A stretch of 64,000 nt of DNA from Anaeramoeba flamelloides (Eukaryota; Metamonada; Anaeramoebidae). Position numbers and translations under genes: made by a program. The stretch covers positions 11,615,001-11,679,000 of the forward strand of contig JANTQA010000036.1 of NCBI GenBank assembly GCA_027625915.1, written 5' to 3'. Below the pieces are notes generated by a model. The model saw only the letters and a program-made list of their open reading frames with translations, made no database searches and had not been told where the DNA came from. The stretch's first letter is position 1. Each line of letters starts with the position of its first letter. Shown one piece after another: positions 51,731-62,611 of this stretch.

Positions 51731-52854
51731 TTAAATAAAACTGTTCCCTTTTGACTCAAAAAAGAGATTATATATATATTTATATAAGCTATTTCCAAAT
51801 AAATTGGGCAAATTCATTTTAAAATATATTTATTAAAATCAATCTTCAAAAAAGGTATTTAAACATTTAAAATCATTAACAACCATTGATTGATTCTTGA
51901 TAATAATTCAATTTGTGTTCTTAGTATTGTATTACATAAATAAAAGATATTAAATTTTATAATCTCGATTTTATCTGATATTTTTTAATGATGAAAATTG
52001 GTGTTTATTATTTTCTTTTTGATTGAAAAAACCGTTTTCATACCTTATTTAATCTCAACAATTTTTTTAAATAGAATAGAAAACATATTATTTTTTATTT
52101 TTTAAGTAAAGTTTATTGCTTTATATGTTTAATGGTACATACTTTTACTCTTATTAAAACCAAATTGATGTCAAAAAAATTCCAGATGAAGTTTCAATGT
52201 GCCATGAGAGTTTGGAACAATTTTTCAAAGAAATTCAAATATAAATGGAGATCTTTTATATTTGTTGTTTTTAACATTTCTAACTATTTTCGAGAAAGAT
52301 CGCAAAGTGTGAAAAAAAAAATAATAAAAAATTTTGTTTTTTGGTTTTAGGTTTTATATTTTTTTTAATATTTTTTACGTACAAAAAATCACATCCGCTA
52401 TTGATTTTCTTCAAGCAAAAATATTGGAAAAAAATATAAAAAATGTTGCTATATCTTTGTGATCAACATCACGTAACATATTCGATATTGTTTACCAAAT
52501 GTTCTTGTATTGGGTTAAGCTTTTCTTTTCTGGAAAGAAAAAAATAAGCTAAAAATTAGTGAAAAAATATCAAAACTTTTTCAAATTAAAAAATATAGGA
52601 GGAAATTGTTTAAATTGGGTTTTGGAGTTTTTTTTGGGAAAGAAAATTCAAATTCATAAAGTGAAAAATTCAAGTTACTAAAAAATATCAGATCACTTTA
52701 TCAAAAAAAAAAATATTGCAAATAAAACGGTTTATTTTGTTTTTGGATCTTATCAATTGACTTTTTGAAATCAAAAAAAAATATCAATTTTTTGATAAAA
52801 ATTTTTTTACTAAGGATCAAAAAAAAAGTAGCAATCGAAGCAATCAACCATTTA

Positions 52855-53048
52855 CAGTCAGTTTCACTTTTAAGGCCCAAACTTCCAACGAAATTTAAGG
52901 TACAATAAAATCTCAAATTAAGGCACAAAATTTGGAATTTTTTTTTACAATTTATTTTACAAGAATCTGAATTTTGTGCCTTAATCTGAGATTTTTATTG
53001 TGCCTTAAATTTCGTTGGAAGTTTGTGCCTTAAAAGTGAAACTGACTG
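52855..53048. mobile_element. Palindromic MITE family 1, copy 5
   Basis: Starts CAGTCAGTTTCACTTTTAAG, ends AAGTGAAACTGACTG, with TA at 52853-52854 and 53049-53050. The arms match nearly perfectly over about 85 bp, including the matching T/A change near both ends. Among the best preserved copies. Confidence 0.9.
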
Positions 53049-53061
53049 TATATATATATAA

Positions 53062-53200
53062 ACAACTCAAAAATTTTGCTTTTGTTTTGGTCTTACTTTT
53101 CAAATGAAAATTATGTCTCCAGTGTATTCTGACTTTAGAATGAATTAGGTTTTCTAATAAACTGATTGTGTAGAGAAAGTGCATGATTGAAAAATTATGT
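53062..53200. repeat. Dispersed repeat pair R5, left copy
   Basis: It aligns with 53950-54090 in the same orientation ('acttttcaaatg.aaattatgtc', 'gaatgaatta.gtttt'). The two copies are about 0.9 kb apart, with repeat R2 between them. Confidence 0.5.
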
Positions 53201-53639
53201 TGAAAATTTATGAATTTTTTTTTTTTTTTTATTGGTTGAAGGGAGAGATCAAAGATCCTCTTACAGTTGTCTAGTTTATTTTTTATTTGAAAGAATTTTG
53301 GAAAATATAAGTTTGATTGTTTTCAACTCTTTTAAAGAAAAAATAACCTAGACAACCCTAGATTACTAATGGCAAATTAGCAATTTAGATGGTAAGAAAA
53401 AAAAGTATTATGGAATCGGGCAAGTTCCACGTTTTTTATTGGTTGAAAAAAACAAAAAGAAAAATTTAAAAAGAAAAATTAAAAAAAAAACATAAAGAAA
53501 AGAAAAAGCAAATTACAAAACAAAAATAAAAATATTATTTAATAAGAGGCGATTTGTAAAAAATCAATAAAAAAAATTACCAATGCCGGGTTTACAATAA
53601 GAACACTCAAAATCCCAACCACGATGCTTTTATTTTAAA

Positions 53640-53900
53640 TTTTGACGTTTATTAGTTGTAAGCAATCACGAATGGTCAGTTGAGGGGTGGTTGTTTATAA
53701 GCTGCTATTTCCTTTCTCGTTGATCTCGTTTGTTTACTTTATCCTAATTAATTTTGCTATTGCATTTTCTTTTTATTTTCAAGTTACTCATACTGTCTTG
53801 TTTCAGTATTTCGGTATTAGTAAGTAACTACTTGATTTTTTTCCTTTGTAACTCCTCTTCCCTATTAGAAAAGTGACTTTTTTGAGGGAAAAAATGGAAA
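53640..53900. repeat. Dispersed repeat pair R2, right copy
   Basis: The partner of 11870-12170. Confidence 0.5.
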
Positions 53901-53949
53901 ATTTATGAAAATTATGAAAATTTCCGAGTTTTGTCTATCTATATTTTAA

Positions 53950-54090
53950 CAACTCCAAAATTTCGGATTTTTTTTGAGTTGCCTCACTTTTAAATGCAAA
54001 TTTTATGTCCAACATATTATGTCTTTGAAATGAATTATGTTTTGCAGTAGACTGTTTAATTAGCGAAACTACATTTTTATTTTATTTTAT
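53950..54090. repeat. Dispersed repeat pair R5, right copy
   Basis: The partner of 53062-53200. Confidence 0.5.
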
Positions 54091-54424
54091 TTGTTTTTTA
54101 GTTTTTTGGATTCTTTTTCCAAAAAACATGAAAAAAAATGAAAATTTTCAAGATTTTTGGAAAATATTGAGTTTATTTAGATATTAAATAACCAAAATTT
54201 CCAATTAATAATAAAAAAACCTATAAATGAATTCATAACCGAAAAATTAATAATCATTTTGTGTTTATATTCATATAATTAATTTTGCCAACTTTTTCAT
54301 TTGATCTTTCTTTCATTCGACTTTTGTTTTTTTTTCTTTATTTTTTTCTATCAATAGTTTATTTGATTATTGATATTTTGTTAAAATTTTAATTGTAGGT
54401 AGATAATAATTATAAGGGGTACAT

Positions 54425-54482
54425 AAACCCCCTGTTAGGGGGTTTGGGAGTGTAGAAACTAAAGCACCTTGGTTAAAGGTGC
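54425..54482. other. Two adjacent perfect hairpins with similar loops
   Basis: Hairpin 1 (54425-54445): AAACCCCC, loop TGTTA, GGGGGTTT. Hairpin 2 (54464-54482): GCACCTT, loop GGTTA, AAGGTGC. They are 18 bases apart in a region otherwise almost free of G and C. Could be a structured RNA, a terminus of an unknown element or a chance pair. No RNA family recognised. Confidence 0.5.
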
Positions 54483-54872
54483 GTCATTTTAAGATATAAA
54501 ACAACTTTTATTACTAATATCAAATTCATTAAAAATATTCAGTAATTTCTGAAAATTACATTTTGATTTATTTATTTTTTTTTTTTTTTGGGTTATTAAG
54601 GAAAGATGAAAATGAGGTACGTGAAGAAAGCCGAAAAACTTGGGTAAATGTGAAGATTTGAAAATAATAATCAAATAAAAATAAAAAAACAAAAAATAAG
54701 AAATAAAAAAAAAAAAAAAGAATAATCCAATTCCAATGTTTTTTTCAAAATCAAATATCTTTTTGAAAATATAATTTTTCCAAATATTTCACAAAACTAA
54801 TCATTTTATATTATTATTATGTCATGACCAAAAATTATCACTAATTTAATTATATATATATATATAAACTAA

Positions 54873-55440
54873 AATTCAAATTTTTTTTAGCACAGATAAC
54901 AATACCATACTCAGAAGAATTCAATACTTTCAATCAATTTGGAAATGATTTTGATTTATAACAATTATTTTTATCATTTTTTTTTTTTTTTTTATTCTTT
55001 GTTTTTCCTTTCTTTTTTTCCATTTACGTAGTTGTTTTCGTTCGATCCCAAAATTTTTAGAATAACTGTTTTTTAGGTTACAATTAAGTTTCTGTGATTC
55101 TTTGAAGAAGATCCAAATAAAAGTATTTGATCGTATCTAATTCTTTGATCGATCAATATTTCTTCGTGAAATTTCAACAAATTTACTAATACATTTTTTT
55201 TGTTCTGTTCTCTCCAAAATTTTTAACACATCCTTTTTTTTTTATTTGGTTAAATAATTAATTATTTTTTTGTTTTTGTGGAAGATGAAATGGATAAATA
55301 ATTGTAAACATTGCAGTTAGTTAGGGTTTCGAATTTAGCATTTCACATTTAAATTATTTCATCAGAATTTATTTTCCAAATTTGAATTTTGGTGTTTCTG
55401 CGATGTTAAAAATTTTGAATTGGAGTTTATTATATTATAA
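54873..55440. repeat. Dispersed repeat pair R3, right copy
   Basis: The partner of 45349-45910, same orientation. Here it is preceded by a (TA)n tract. Confidence 0.65.
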
Positions 55441-55570
55441 CTATATTTATATATATATAAATATATCTCTTTATATTTATTAACCTATATTTGATTATTA
55501 CATTACCTAAAACTTTAACTTTTTTTTATTACTGGTTTCCTTTATCAAAATTCAATGCTGTAATGTGGGT

Positions 55571-55663
55571 TTCTTCGATTTCTTCGATTTCTTCGATTTC
55601 TTCGATTTCTTCGATTTCTTTGATTTCTTCGATTTCTTCGATTTCTTCGATTTCTTCGATTTC
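55571..55663. repeat. 9-bp minisatellite (TTCTTCGAT)
   Basis: About ten near-perfect copies. All frames stay open (Ser-Ile-Ser on +, Arg-Asn-Arg on -), so the short open frames here are repeat artefacts. Confidence 0.9.
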
Positions 55664-56301
55664 TCTTCATTTTCCAATCAAAAATTATGGGTTTCATTTT
55701 TGTTTTCCCGTTGAACTTTTTTTCCAAAAAACGTTTTATTAAAATATTATCTAACAAACAACTCTTCAAATTCCAAATTTGAAAATTTCAAAAAATTCAA
55801 TTCCAAAACAAAAACAATTATATTTATTGTCAATAAACCATATAATGTCTCAGTTATTGATTTTGATATTGAATTTTTTTTTTTTTTTTTTTTTTTTTCT
55901 TTCAGAATTTCTAATTCTGATTATTCTTCTTCATTTTAGCATATCTTAATTTATTTTTACTTTTCTTTTTCTTTTGATTATTCTTGTTAGAATAATCTCT
56001 AAATTTTCGAAAATGAACATGAATTAGTTTATATGATTAATCATTTTTTATTTTTTTCTTCATATTTTTTTTATTGATTTATTTTTTTTTCTTGCTCACC
56101 ATCATTTTTTTTTTTTTTTTTTGGTTTTTCCTTTATAGGTGTAAAAATTCGTGTAATTGTTTTTTTAGATTTTTTTTAAATCATTTAATGCATTATAACA
56201 TTTCTCCCCAATAAATGATTTTAATTGATTTGGGTGCAAAAAATATAAGATTCATTTTTTCTGGGATTGTCAGCATTTTTTCATATTCTTCATTCTCCTG
56301 G

Positions 56302-56335
<34 letters not shown>

Positions 56336-56403
56336 ATCACAATACAATTTGGAGAAAATTTCAGAATTTCATCATTAACAAAAACATTTTTTTAAAATAT
56401 TTT

Positions 56404-58812
56404 TTATGTTTTTTGAATTTCTTTCTGAAGATCATTAATGTTCTTATTGTTCAATTCATTGGTTTTGGATAATGGAAGATACAAAAAGTCAGATTTTCTT
56501 TCAAATATTCTATTCAATTCACCTCCTTGCTGTAAATTAGTTATGCAAATTAGAAAAAATAAGATCAATGTTAAATTTCTCTTTTGTGTATTTAAGTAAA
56601 AGTTGTGTTTTTTTTTATTTCTTTTTTGAAGAGTAGAAACATTAAAAGATGTAGTTGTTGAATAATTTTTTTGCTTGAATTGCAAGAACAATAAATCTAA
56701 TATTTGCGTTTCCCTCTTTAACTGTGTGAATTAAATATAAATCAGCTGAATGAGATTGTGGTCCTGGTTTTTAAAATGATAGTTGTTGGGTGTTTATATT
56801 TTTCATTGATAATTTTAAAAAGTAACTTCCAATTTTGTTGTTTCATTGTTGTTAGATTATTAAATTTGTTAATCAATTTATTTATGTCTTGTTCTTGTTC
56901 TTGTTCATCATCATCATCATCTTCTTTTTTTTTTTTTGTTTTTTTTTCATTTTCAATTTTTTGTAAAGAGATAATTGGTTTATTTAATGGGAACTTAAAT
57001 GGTATTACATAATCATCAATATCTGATTTTAAAAATTCTTCTACCTGATTATTAGATTCATTTTCATTTTCTTTTTCTTTTTCTTTTTCTTTTTCTTTTT
57101 CTTTTTCTTTTTCTTTTTCTTTTTCTTTTTCTTTTTCTTTTTCTTTTTCTTTTTCTTTTTCTTTTTCTTTTTCTTTTTCTTTTTCATTTTGTTTGGTTTG
57201 AATTAAATCACAAAATAAAGAATTAATATGTGGAGATAATAATTTTAAATTCTTTGTCATAATTAATTGGAATGCCAAAATTTTTTAAAATAATATGTTC
57301 AAAAAATTCTCCTTGATCAATTATTTCATTCGGCGCGTCTATGTTCAATAATTTTAAGGGGTTGATTGTTTTATATTCATTTTCAAATCTTGGTTCATCT
57401 CTTAGATACTCAATTAAATAACCAGAAACAATGATTTTGAATTTCTTACCAATGATGTTGTTGTTTTCCATATCTTCAATTTCTTTGATACGAAGATTAA
57501 ATTTATCAATAAGATACATTGCATTGTATGAAACAATTTTATTATTCTTTTGATTTTGAATTTGAAGTTGAAAATCTTTAGTTGAAAAATAAATACCAAG
57601 TGCCCCAATAAACATCAAAAAATAATATTCAGAAATTAAGTCTTCAGGAATATCACCAAATGATCTATTTTTTCTCTCTTTTGTTTTAATCATTTCAGAA
57701 TAAACATCTTTTAAAAATTGATTAATAATCTCTTTATTTGGAAATACTGGGGATTTTTCTCCACTATTATATTTCTCTAAAAGAAGAATTCCGATCCATT
57801 CAATCATTCTTGGTGTTCCTCCTGTTTTGACCAGAACTTGTTCAAAAAAATAATTGATGATTTTTTCATCAACTTTTTCTTTTTTTATAATTTTTTCATC
57901 AACTTTACTATTTTCTTTTTCTTTTTCTTTTTCTTTTTCTTTTTCTTTTTCTTTTTCTTTTTCTTTTTCTTTTTCTTTTTCTTTTTCTTTTTCTTTTTCA
58001 TGGGAACCAAACATATATTGATAATAAGTAACATTATTATTTTCATTATTATTGGAATTATCTGTATTTTGAGTATTGAAAGAAATAAACGATTCCTTGA
58101 AAAGTTGTATTAGAATTTCTTTGGTAAAAGGTGGAAGTGAAATTCTATAAGAATCAGTTGGTGAAACGTTCAATTCTCTATTGTCCTTATATTTTAAATA
58201 TCCTTGTCCAATTAAACTAAAATTCCAAGACTTTCCTGCACATAAAAGATGGATCCTTTTCTTGTTTATCAAAGTTTTCAATTGTTTTTCCCAAAAATAA
58301 TAATATTTTGGAAGTTTTTTATTATCAAAGGAAAATGTTTCTGTGGGCCTTATGTTTTTGAGATATTCCTGAAAATGGGTATTATTCTTGTTAAAATCCC
58401 AGTTTTCAATTTGACCAGTTTCATCAAGAAAAATATAAAAGTCATGGTGTTTAGTTGCCTTCGCAAGAAAAGCACCAAATTTCTTTTTTTCTAATTGTTT
58501 TCTCTCTTCTTCATTAATCTCAAATTCTATTTGTTCAAGAATTCTGTCTTTTAGGTACTCTTCAAATCCTTCATATGATGGAATATCTGTCAGATCAATT
58601 AGAATAATTTTGGAATGTAAAAAACATTTGAGCTCAAATGGGTATGATTTGATTTCCTTAATTAGTTTGTCAATTTGTGGATCTCTAAATGTCTGTTTTG
58701 TCTCCTCAAGAATTTTGTGTAATTGATTTAGAAAATTTTCACCAAACCAAGTTTTTCCAGTCCCAAACATATTCGACACATAAAATAGAGTTGGCTTCAT
58801 AAAGCTTGTCAT
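56404..58812 (-). pseudogene. P-loop NTPase plus nuclease gene of Crinkler/RHS type, broken
   Basis: The start is the ATG at 58810-58812. The first part is a P-loop NTPase: Walker A in SNMFGTGKTWFGENFL (about residues 13-28), a likely Walker B at FYIFLDETG (about 145-153) and an AAA-like middle with TGGTPRMIEW. A long (Glu-Lys)n insert is encoded at 57911-58000 and a second at 57062-57186. The last third carries nuclease-like motifs of the PD-(D/E)XK type: GEFFEHI, then SADLYLIH and AIQAK. This NTPase-nuclease pairing is known from Crinkler and trypanosome RHS proteins, a family spread with transposons that includes effectors. The gene looks broken, with about three breaks, and is probably young because motifs remain readable. 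Assignment rests on motifs and order, not a profile search. Confidence 0.6.
57062..57186 (-). repeat. (TTTTTC)n hexamer run encoding (Lys-Glu)n
   Basis: About 20 units. A second run of about 15 units lies at 57911-58000. Both are inside the NTPase-nuclease gene. The two runs are identical in unit, so slippage or gene conversion between them is possible. Confidence 0.95.
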
Positions 58813-59020
58813 AATTTTTTCGTTTTTTTTTTGAGTTCAACATGGATCATAGATTTTGCAAGTGTTAAAATTTCCTTTTCTCGATCAACAAAAGTGAATA
58901 TTCTTTTTTTTAATTTCTTTTTTTGATTTTATTCAGATTTTTTTTTATTTACAAGAAAGAAAAATTATGATATTTTAAAAAAAAAAAAAGAAAAAAAAAA
59001 AATTTATTTTTTAAGAATCG

Positions 59021-59800
59021 TCATTTAAGAAGAGCAAGCTTACCTTGAATTTTGTGTTCTTGTCCGAGGTTTGGTCGAACTTTTCCAATTGAGAGACCTT
59101 TTGCTTTTTTTGTAAGTGTATCCATATTAAATCTTTCAAATTGTTTATCGATCCTGTTGTTTTGTTCTTTGATAAGTTCGTTTTGTTTTTCTATTTGTTG
59201 GTTTTGTTCTTTGATCTGTGCATTTTGCTTGTCTATTTGAAGGTTTTGTTCTTTAATTCGTTCATCTTGTTTGTCGATCCGTTCATCTTGTTCTCTAATT
59301 TGATTGTTTTTATCTTGAATGTCATTTACTGAAATAATCATTTCAGCAATTTGTTTTAATTTTTTTTCATTCTTCTTTATTTTGATTTTGAACATTTGCA
59401 ACTTTTTTAATTTCTCTTCATTATTCTCTTTTAATTGTTCCAGTTGTTTTTCATCTTTTTCTTTTTCTTCTTGTGCCTTTTTTAAATGGTTTATTAATTT
59501 CTCAAAGTCCTCATCAAAAATCATTGACTTTAATTTTATTTGCTTAAGTTCCTCTTTCTTTTCCTTACATTCCTTTTCCATTTGCTTACGTACCTCCATC
59601 ATTTGCTTACGTACCTCGATCATTTGCTTACGCTGTTCGATCATTTCTTCTCGTTCCTTGTCAAGTTTGTTACTTCTTTCCTCCATTTGTTTACGTCGTT
59701 CGATCATTTCTTCACGTTCTTTTTCCATCTTGGTTCTTTTTCTTTCTTCTTGTTTTTCAGTTTCACTTTTTTCTGGTTTAATTTCTTTGTTTTTGCTCAT
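59021..59800 (-). CDS. Long coiled-coil protein with exact heptad repeats
   Basis: 259 codons, intact. Residues 1-100 are charged helix with repeated REEMIERRKQMEE- and EVRKQM-type units. The middle (100-160) is Glu/Lys-rich helix. Residues 165-225 consist of seven-residue repeats such as QNAQIKEQNQQIEKQNELIK, with Ile at every seventh position. The tail (FERFNMDTLTKKAKGLSIG and on) is a short basic non-helical end. The Ile/Asn/Gln heptads predict a parallel dimer or trimer. No enzyme domain. It lies 208 bases upstream of the NTPase-nuclease gene on the same strand, but each has its own leader, so co-function is only a possibility. The heptad section has some resemblance to repetitive tail-fibre or cytoskeletal coils; I give no function. 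Confidence 0.75.
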   Translation of the reverse strand: MSKNKEIKPEKSETEKQEERKRTKMEKEREEMIERRKQMEERSNKLDKEREEMIEQRKQMIEVRKQMMEVRKQMEKECKEKKEELKQIKLKSMIFDEDFEKLINHLKKAQEEKEKDEKQLEQLKENNEEKLKKLQMFKIKIKKNEKKLKQIAEMIISVNDIQDKNNQIREQDERIDKQDERIKEQNLQIDKQNAQIKEQNQQIEKQNELIKEQNNRIDKQFERFNMDTLTKKAKGLSIGKVRPNLGQEHKIQGKLALLK

Positions 59801-60331
59801 TAAATGGTTGATTGCTTTTTAAAAAATTACAACAAAATTTTAGGTTTTGGAAAATTAAAAAAAAAAAATGGAAAATTTAGAACTTGAAGATTGTTTTATT
59901 CTTTCAGTTCACAGCAAGATCCCAAAGGTTAGGAAAAATCTAGTCAGCACAATAAAATAGAGTTTTAATTTATAGATTTTCTCTGAATTTAGTTTCTGTC
60001 GTCTTGTGTGATTTCGGTAATTTTCTGTGATTTCTTTTTTTTTCAGACAAAGAAATTACAAACAAAAAAATAAAAGGAAACTTTGTTTTTTTGGAGAAAC
60101 GTTTCTTTAGCTCACGGTCCGAACAAATAATTGGGTACAACTAAAACAAGTGGTACTGACATGATTTTTGATTTGACAAAAAAATTTAATCTTTGAGAAT
60201 GCTCCGTGGAGGGATTTGGTTGTTTTTGTTTCTTTTGTTTTTTTTCATTTTTTGGATTGATCAAAAGGAAAGAGTTGTCTGTGTTTAAAAGATAAGGACA
60301 AAAATAAAAAAGAGAGTCTTTTTCTTTATTT

Positions 60332-60517
60332 TCAAGAGTCGGTTTTTTGAAGATTTTGATTAAGATTATTTTGTTTGATATCCGGATCTTTGGGGGCTTG
60401 TTTTCTTCCTCTTATTTGTGTCTTGGTGTTATAATTAGTATTGATTGAAATAACGAGGATCACAAAAGGTAAAAGGAGTGACAATAGTTTGAAAGGGTAG
60501 GAACAAATTAGAGTCAT
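60332..60517 (-). CDS. Possible small membrane-anchored or secreted peptide
   Basis: 61 codons. MTLICSYPFKLLSLLLPFV begins a single hydrophobic stretch (residues 9-25), then a polar Asn/Gln/Lys tail. It could be a signal-anchored peptide, a first exon, or chance. No family recognised and no neighbour on the same strand to support it. Confidence 0.3.
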   Translation of the reverse strand: MTLICSYPFKLLSLLLPFVILVISINTNYNTKTQIRGRKQAPKDPDIKQNNLNQNLQKTDS

Positions 60518-60742
60518 TATTTCTGGTTTATTGTTAGTTAATTAAATATTATTATTCAATTTTTCTTTTTTTTCTCGGTAATAATTTATACAAGTTTGTA
60601 GGATTTCTTCACGTTCCTATCTCAGAGAAATAATGAGAGAGAGAGAAAGTGGAACTTTGTAAATTAATCATTTTACTTCTTAAAATTGTTAGGATCAGAT
60701 TTCGAATGATATTAATAAGAATCAAAAGCAAAAGTTAAAAGG

Positions 60743-60988
60743 ATGGGTTTGATCTGGGGATGTTGTTGGACAGGAAAGTGGTTTGCAAAGGGAAATAGGT
60801 TTCAAATTCCCTCAAAATACCTTGGAAGGTGATTAATTTCAGAACAAGGCTTTCGATCTGATGACGAACTACCTTTGCAATATGCAGAAGATCCTTCGTT
60901 TAACCCCTTGTGGATCCTCTGCCCCAAACTAGCCCACATGGTGTGCTTCATCTATCCCAACAGGGACTCATACAGACCAAGTTGATAC
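60743..60988 (+). pseudogene. Possible degenerate coding segment, unrecognised
   Basis: A plus-strand frame from ATG 60743 reads MGLIWGCCWTGKWFAKGN, meets a stop after about 30 codons, then continues in the same frame as DDELPLQYAEDPSFNPLWIL and CPKLAHMVCFIYPN to TGA. Base composition is much less AT-rich than the flanks. A tiny 14-base segment with GT..AG ends surrounds the stop, which I do not trust as an intron. Family unknown. Confidence 0.35.
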
Positions 60989-61689
60989 AGAGCACTAGAC
61001 AGTAAAAGTGAAAATTTGAAAAAGTCAAGTGTGTAGAGAGTAAAAGTAAAAATTTGATGGGGCGAAGAGAGAGTATATTTGAAAAGGGTACTTATGTTTG
61101 TGTGTGTACATTGATAGTATGTGAGAGAATCGAAGAAAGTGTGAAAGTGTAAAGAGTAAAAAAAGTAAAAGAGGGTGTGGTATTGGGGTGGTGGTGGAAT
61201 AAAGGATCTAAAATATGCTTTTAAAACTTGAAATTTTCTCAAATCTTTTTAAAAAATTTCTTAACATAATGATTTTGGTCAATCACTACATTATAAAACA
61301 TTCTTTATTTCAAAGACACATCGCATAAACATTAAAATTTCCATCCCAGTCCCAGAAGAAGCTTCTAAATCCCCAAAGTGAGAATTATCAAAATTTCAAA
61401 TGTTTTTATATTGATAGTATGGTAAAAATTCCCGAACATGAAAATAATCCTCTTGAAACTATTTTTAATTGTTTATCTTAATGACTATTATCAAAATTGA
61501 AAATCCAAATACCTTTGATAACTTAACTAATTTGTTATGAACCAAAAGTATAAAACCTTCAGAAAGTTTATTAAAATGGAGTGTTACCTTATGACTACTC
61601 ATTTTATTGTTGGACAACCAAAGTAGATCTCCATAATTGGAAAAAAAATCTAGTTCTGGTTATGTTTCCAATTAATACAAAAAATGATA

Positions 61690-61886
61690 CAGTCAGTTCC
61701 ACTTTTAAGGCACAAACTTTCAACGAAATTTAAGGCAGAATAAAAATCTTAAATTAAGGCACAAAATTTGTAATATTTTTTTTTACAATTTATTTTACTA
61801 GAATCTGAATTTTGTGCTTTAATCTGAGATTTTTTTTGTGCCTTAAATTTCGTTGAAAGTTTGTACCTTAAAATTGAAACTGACTG
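61690..61886. mobile_element. Palindromic MITE family 1, copy 6
   Basis: Starts CAGTCAGTTCCACTTTTAAG, ends AAATTGAAACTGACTG, with TA at 61688-61689 and 61887-61888. The arms pair over about 85 bp with few mismatches. Confidence 0.9.
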
Positions 61887-62611
61887 TAACTTGTTTTTAA
61901 GTATCAATTACTTTCTTAAAAAACAAACACAACCCAAGTGTTAAGAATAACTTAATCCATAAAAATACTTTCAAGACTTTTTGGAACTTTCAACATAACA
62001 TTCTGAAAGATTTCAGTTTCCAATATTCTGTCTTATCATTTTCAAATTTGAAAATTTTGATACAAACATTTATATCAAAAAAAGAGGGTAAAAATTGATT
62101 TAAAAAAGAGCACATTTTTAATTTAATTAAGATTTTAACAAACTTATCTCAAAGAAAAATATTTGTTGACTTTCAAAAAACCTAAAACTCTTTTTGTTGG
62201 AAAAAGGAATACACAAAAAGTTGTTTAAATTAGATTTTTTTTAAAGTTTTTATTACTCCAAATTTTAAAATTGAAAGTTCTTGAATTTTGTTCTTATAAT
62301 TCCTTTCAAAATTTTGTACAATTTCTAAAAACAAAGAAAGGGTCATCGATTAAAAACTTACCCAATTTTTGTAGGATTTTTGTAATATCAGAAAAAGACA
62401 TTATTCATTTTTTATTATTTTTTCTTTTTCATCTTGTTTCACTTTAAAATTGAAAAAGAAAAAAAGAAACTTCTTGGTCCTTTCCAAAACAAAGTTAAAA
62501 TTGAATAAGAGTTTATGTGGTAAAATTTTAGACCCAAACTAGTAGGAAACAATAACATATTTTACATTTTTGTATTTTTTTTTTCTTGTTTTGTTTTACT
62601 CAGAATCCAAA

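Larger units (their letters stand above)
49141..56403. other. Long gene-poor stretch rich in decayed elements
   Basis: No intact gene. It holds a LINE A tail (49312-49530), a MITE Y end (49703-49830), a hAT-like fragment (50443-50606), family 1 MITEs (50607-50802, 52855-53048), repeats R4, R5, R2 and R3, a hairpin pair (54425-54482) and a 9-bp minisatellite (55571-55663). A coding-like patch near 52160-52230 (+, KKIPDEVSMCHESLEQFFKE) is too short to call. 55700-56400 shows poly(T) runs only. Confidence 0.6.
59801..62611. other. Intergenic stretch with a short membrane-type frame and a MITE
   Basis: It contains a possible small membrane protein (60332-60517), a less AT-rich patch at 60743-60988 that reads partly like protein on the plus strand, a (GA)n run near 60640 and a family 1 MITE (61690-61886). 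Nothing is seen in 61250-61680 or 61890-62610. Confidence 0.55.

Noticed and set aside
60952-61242. 96-codon minus-strand frame
   Set aside because: Phe/Ser/Leu composition follows from purine-rich plus-strand sequence; no domain or homologue.
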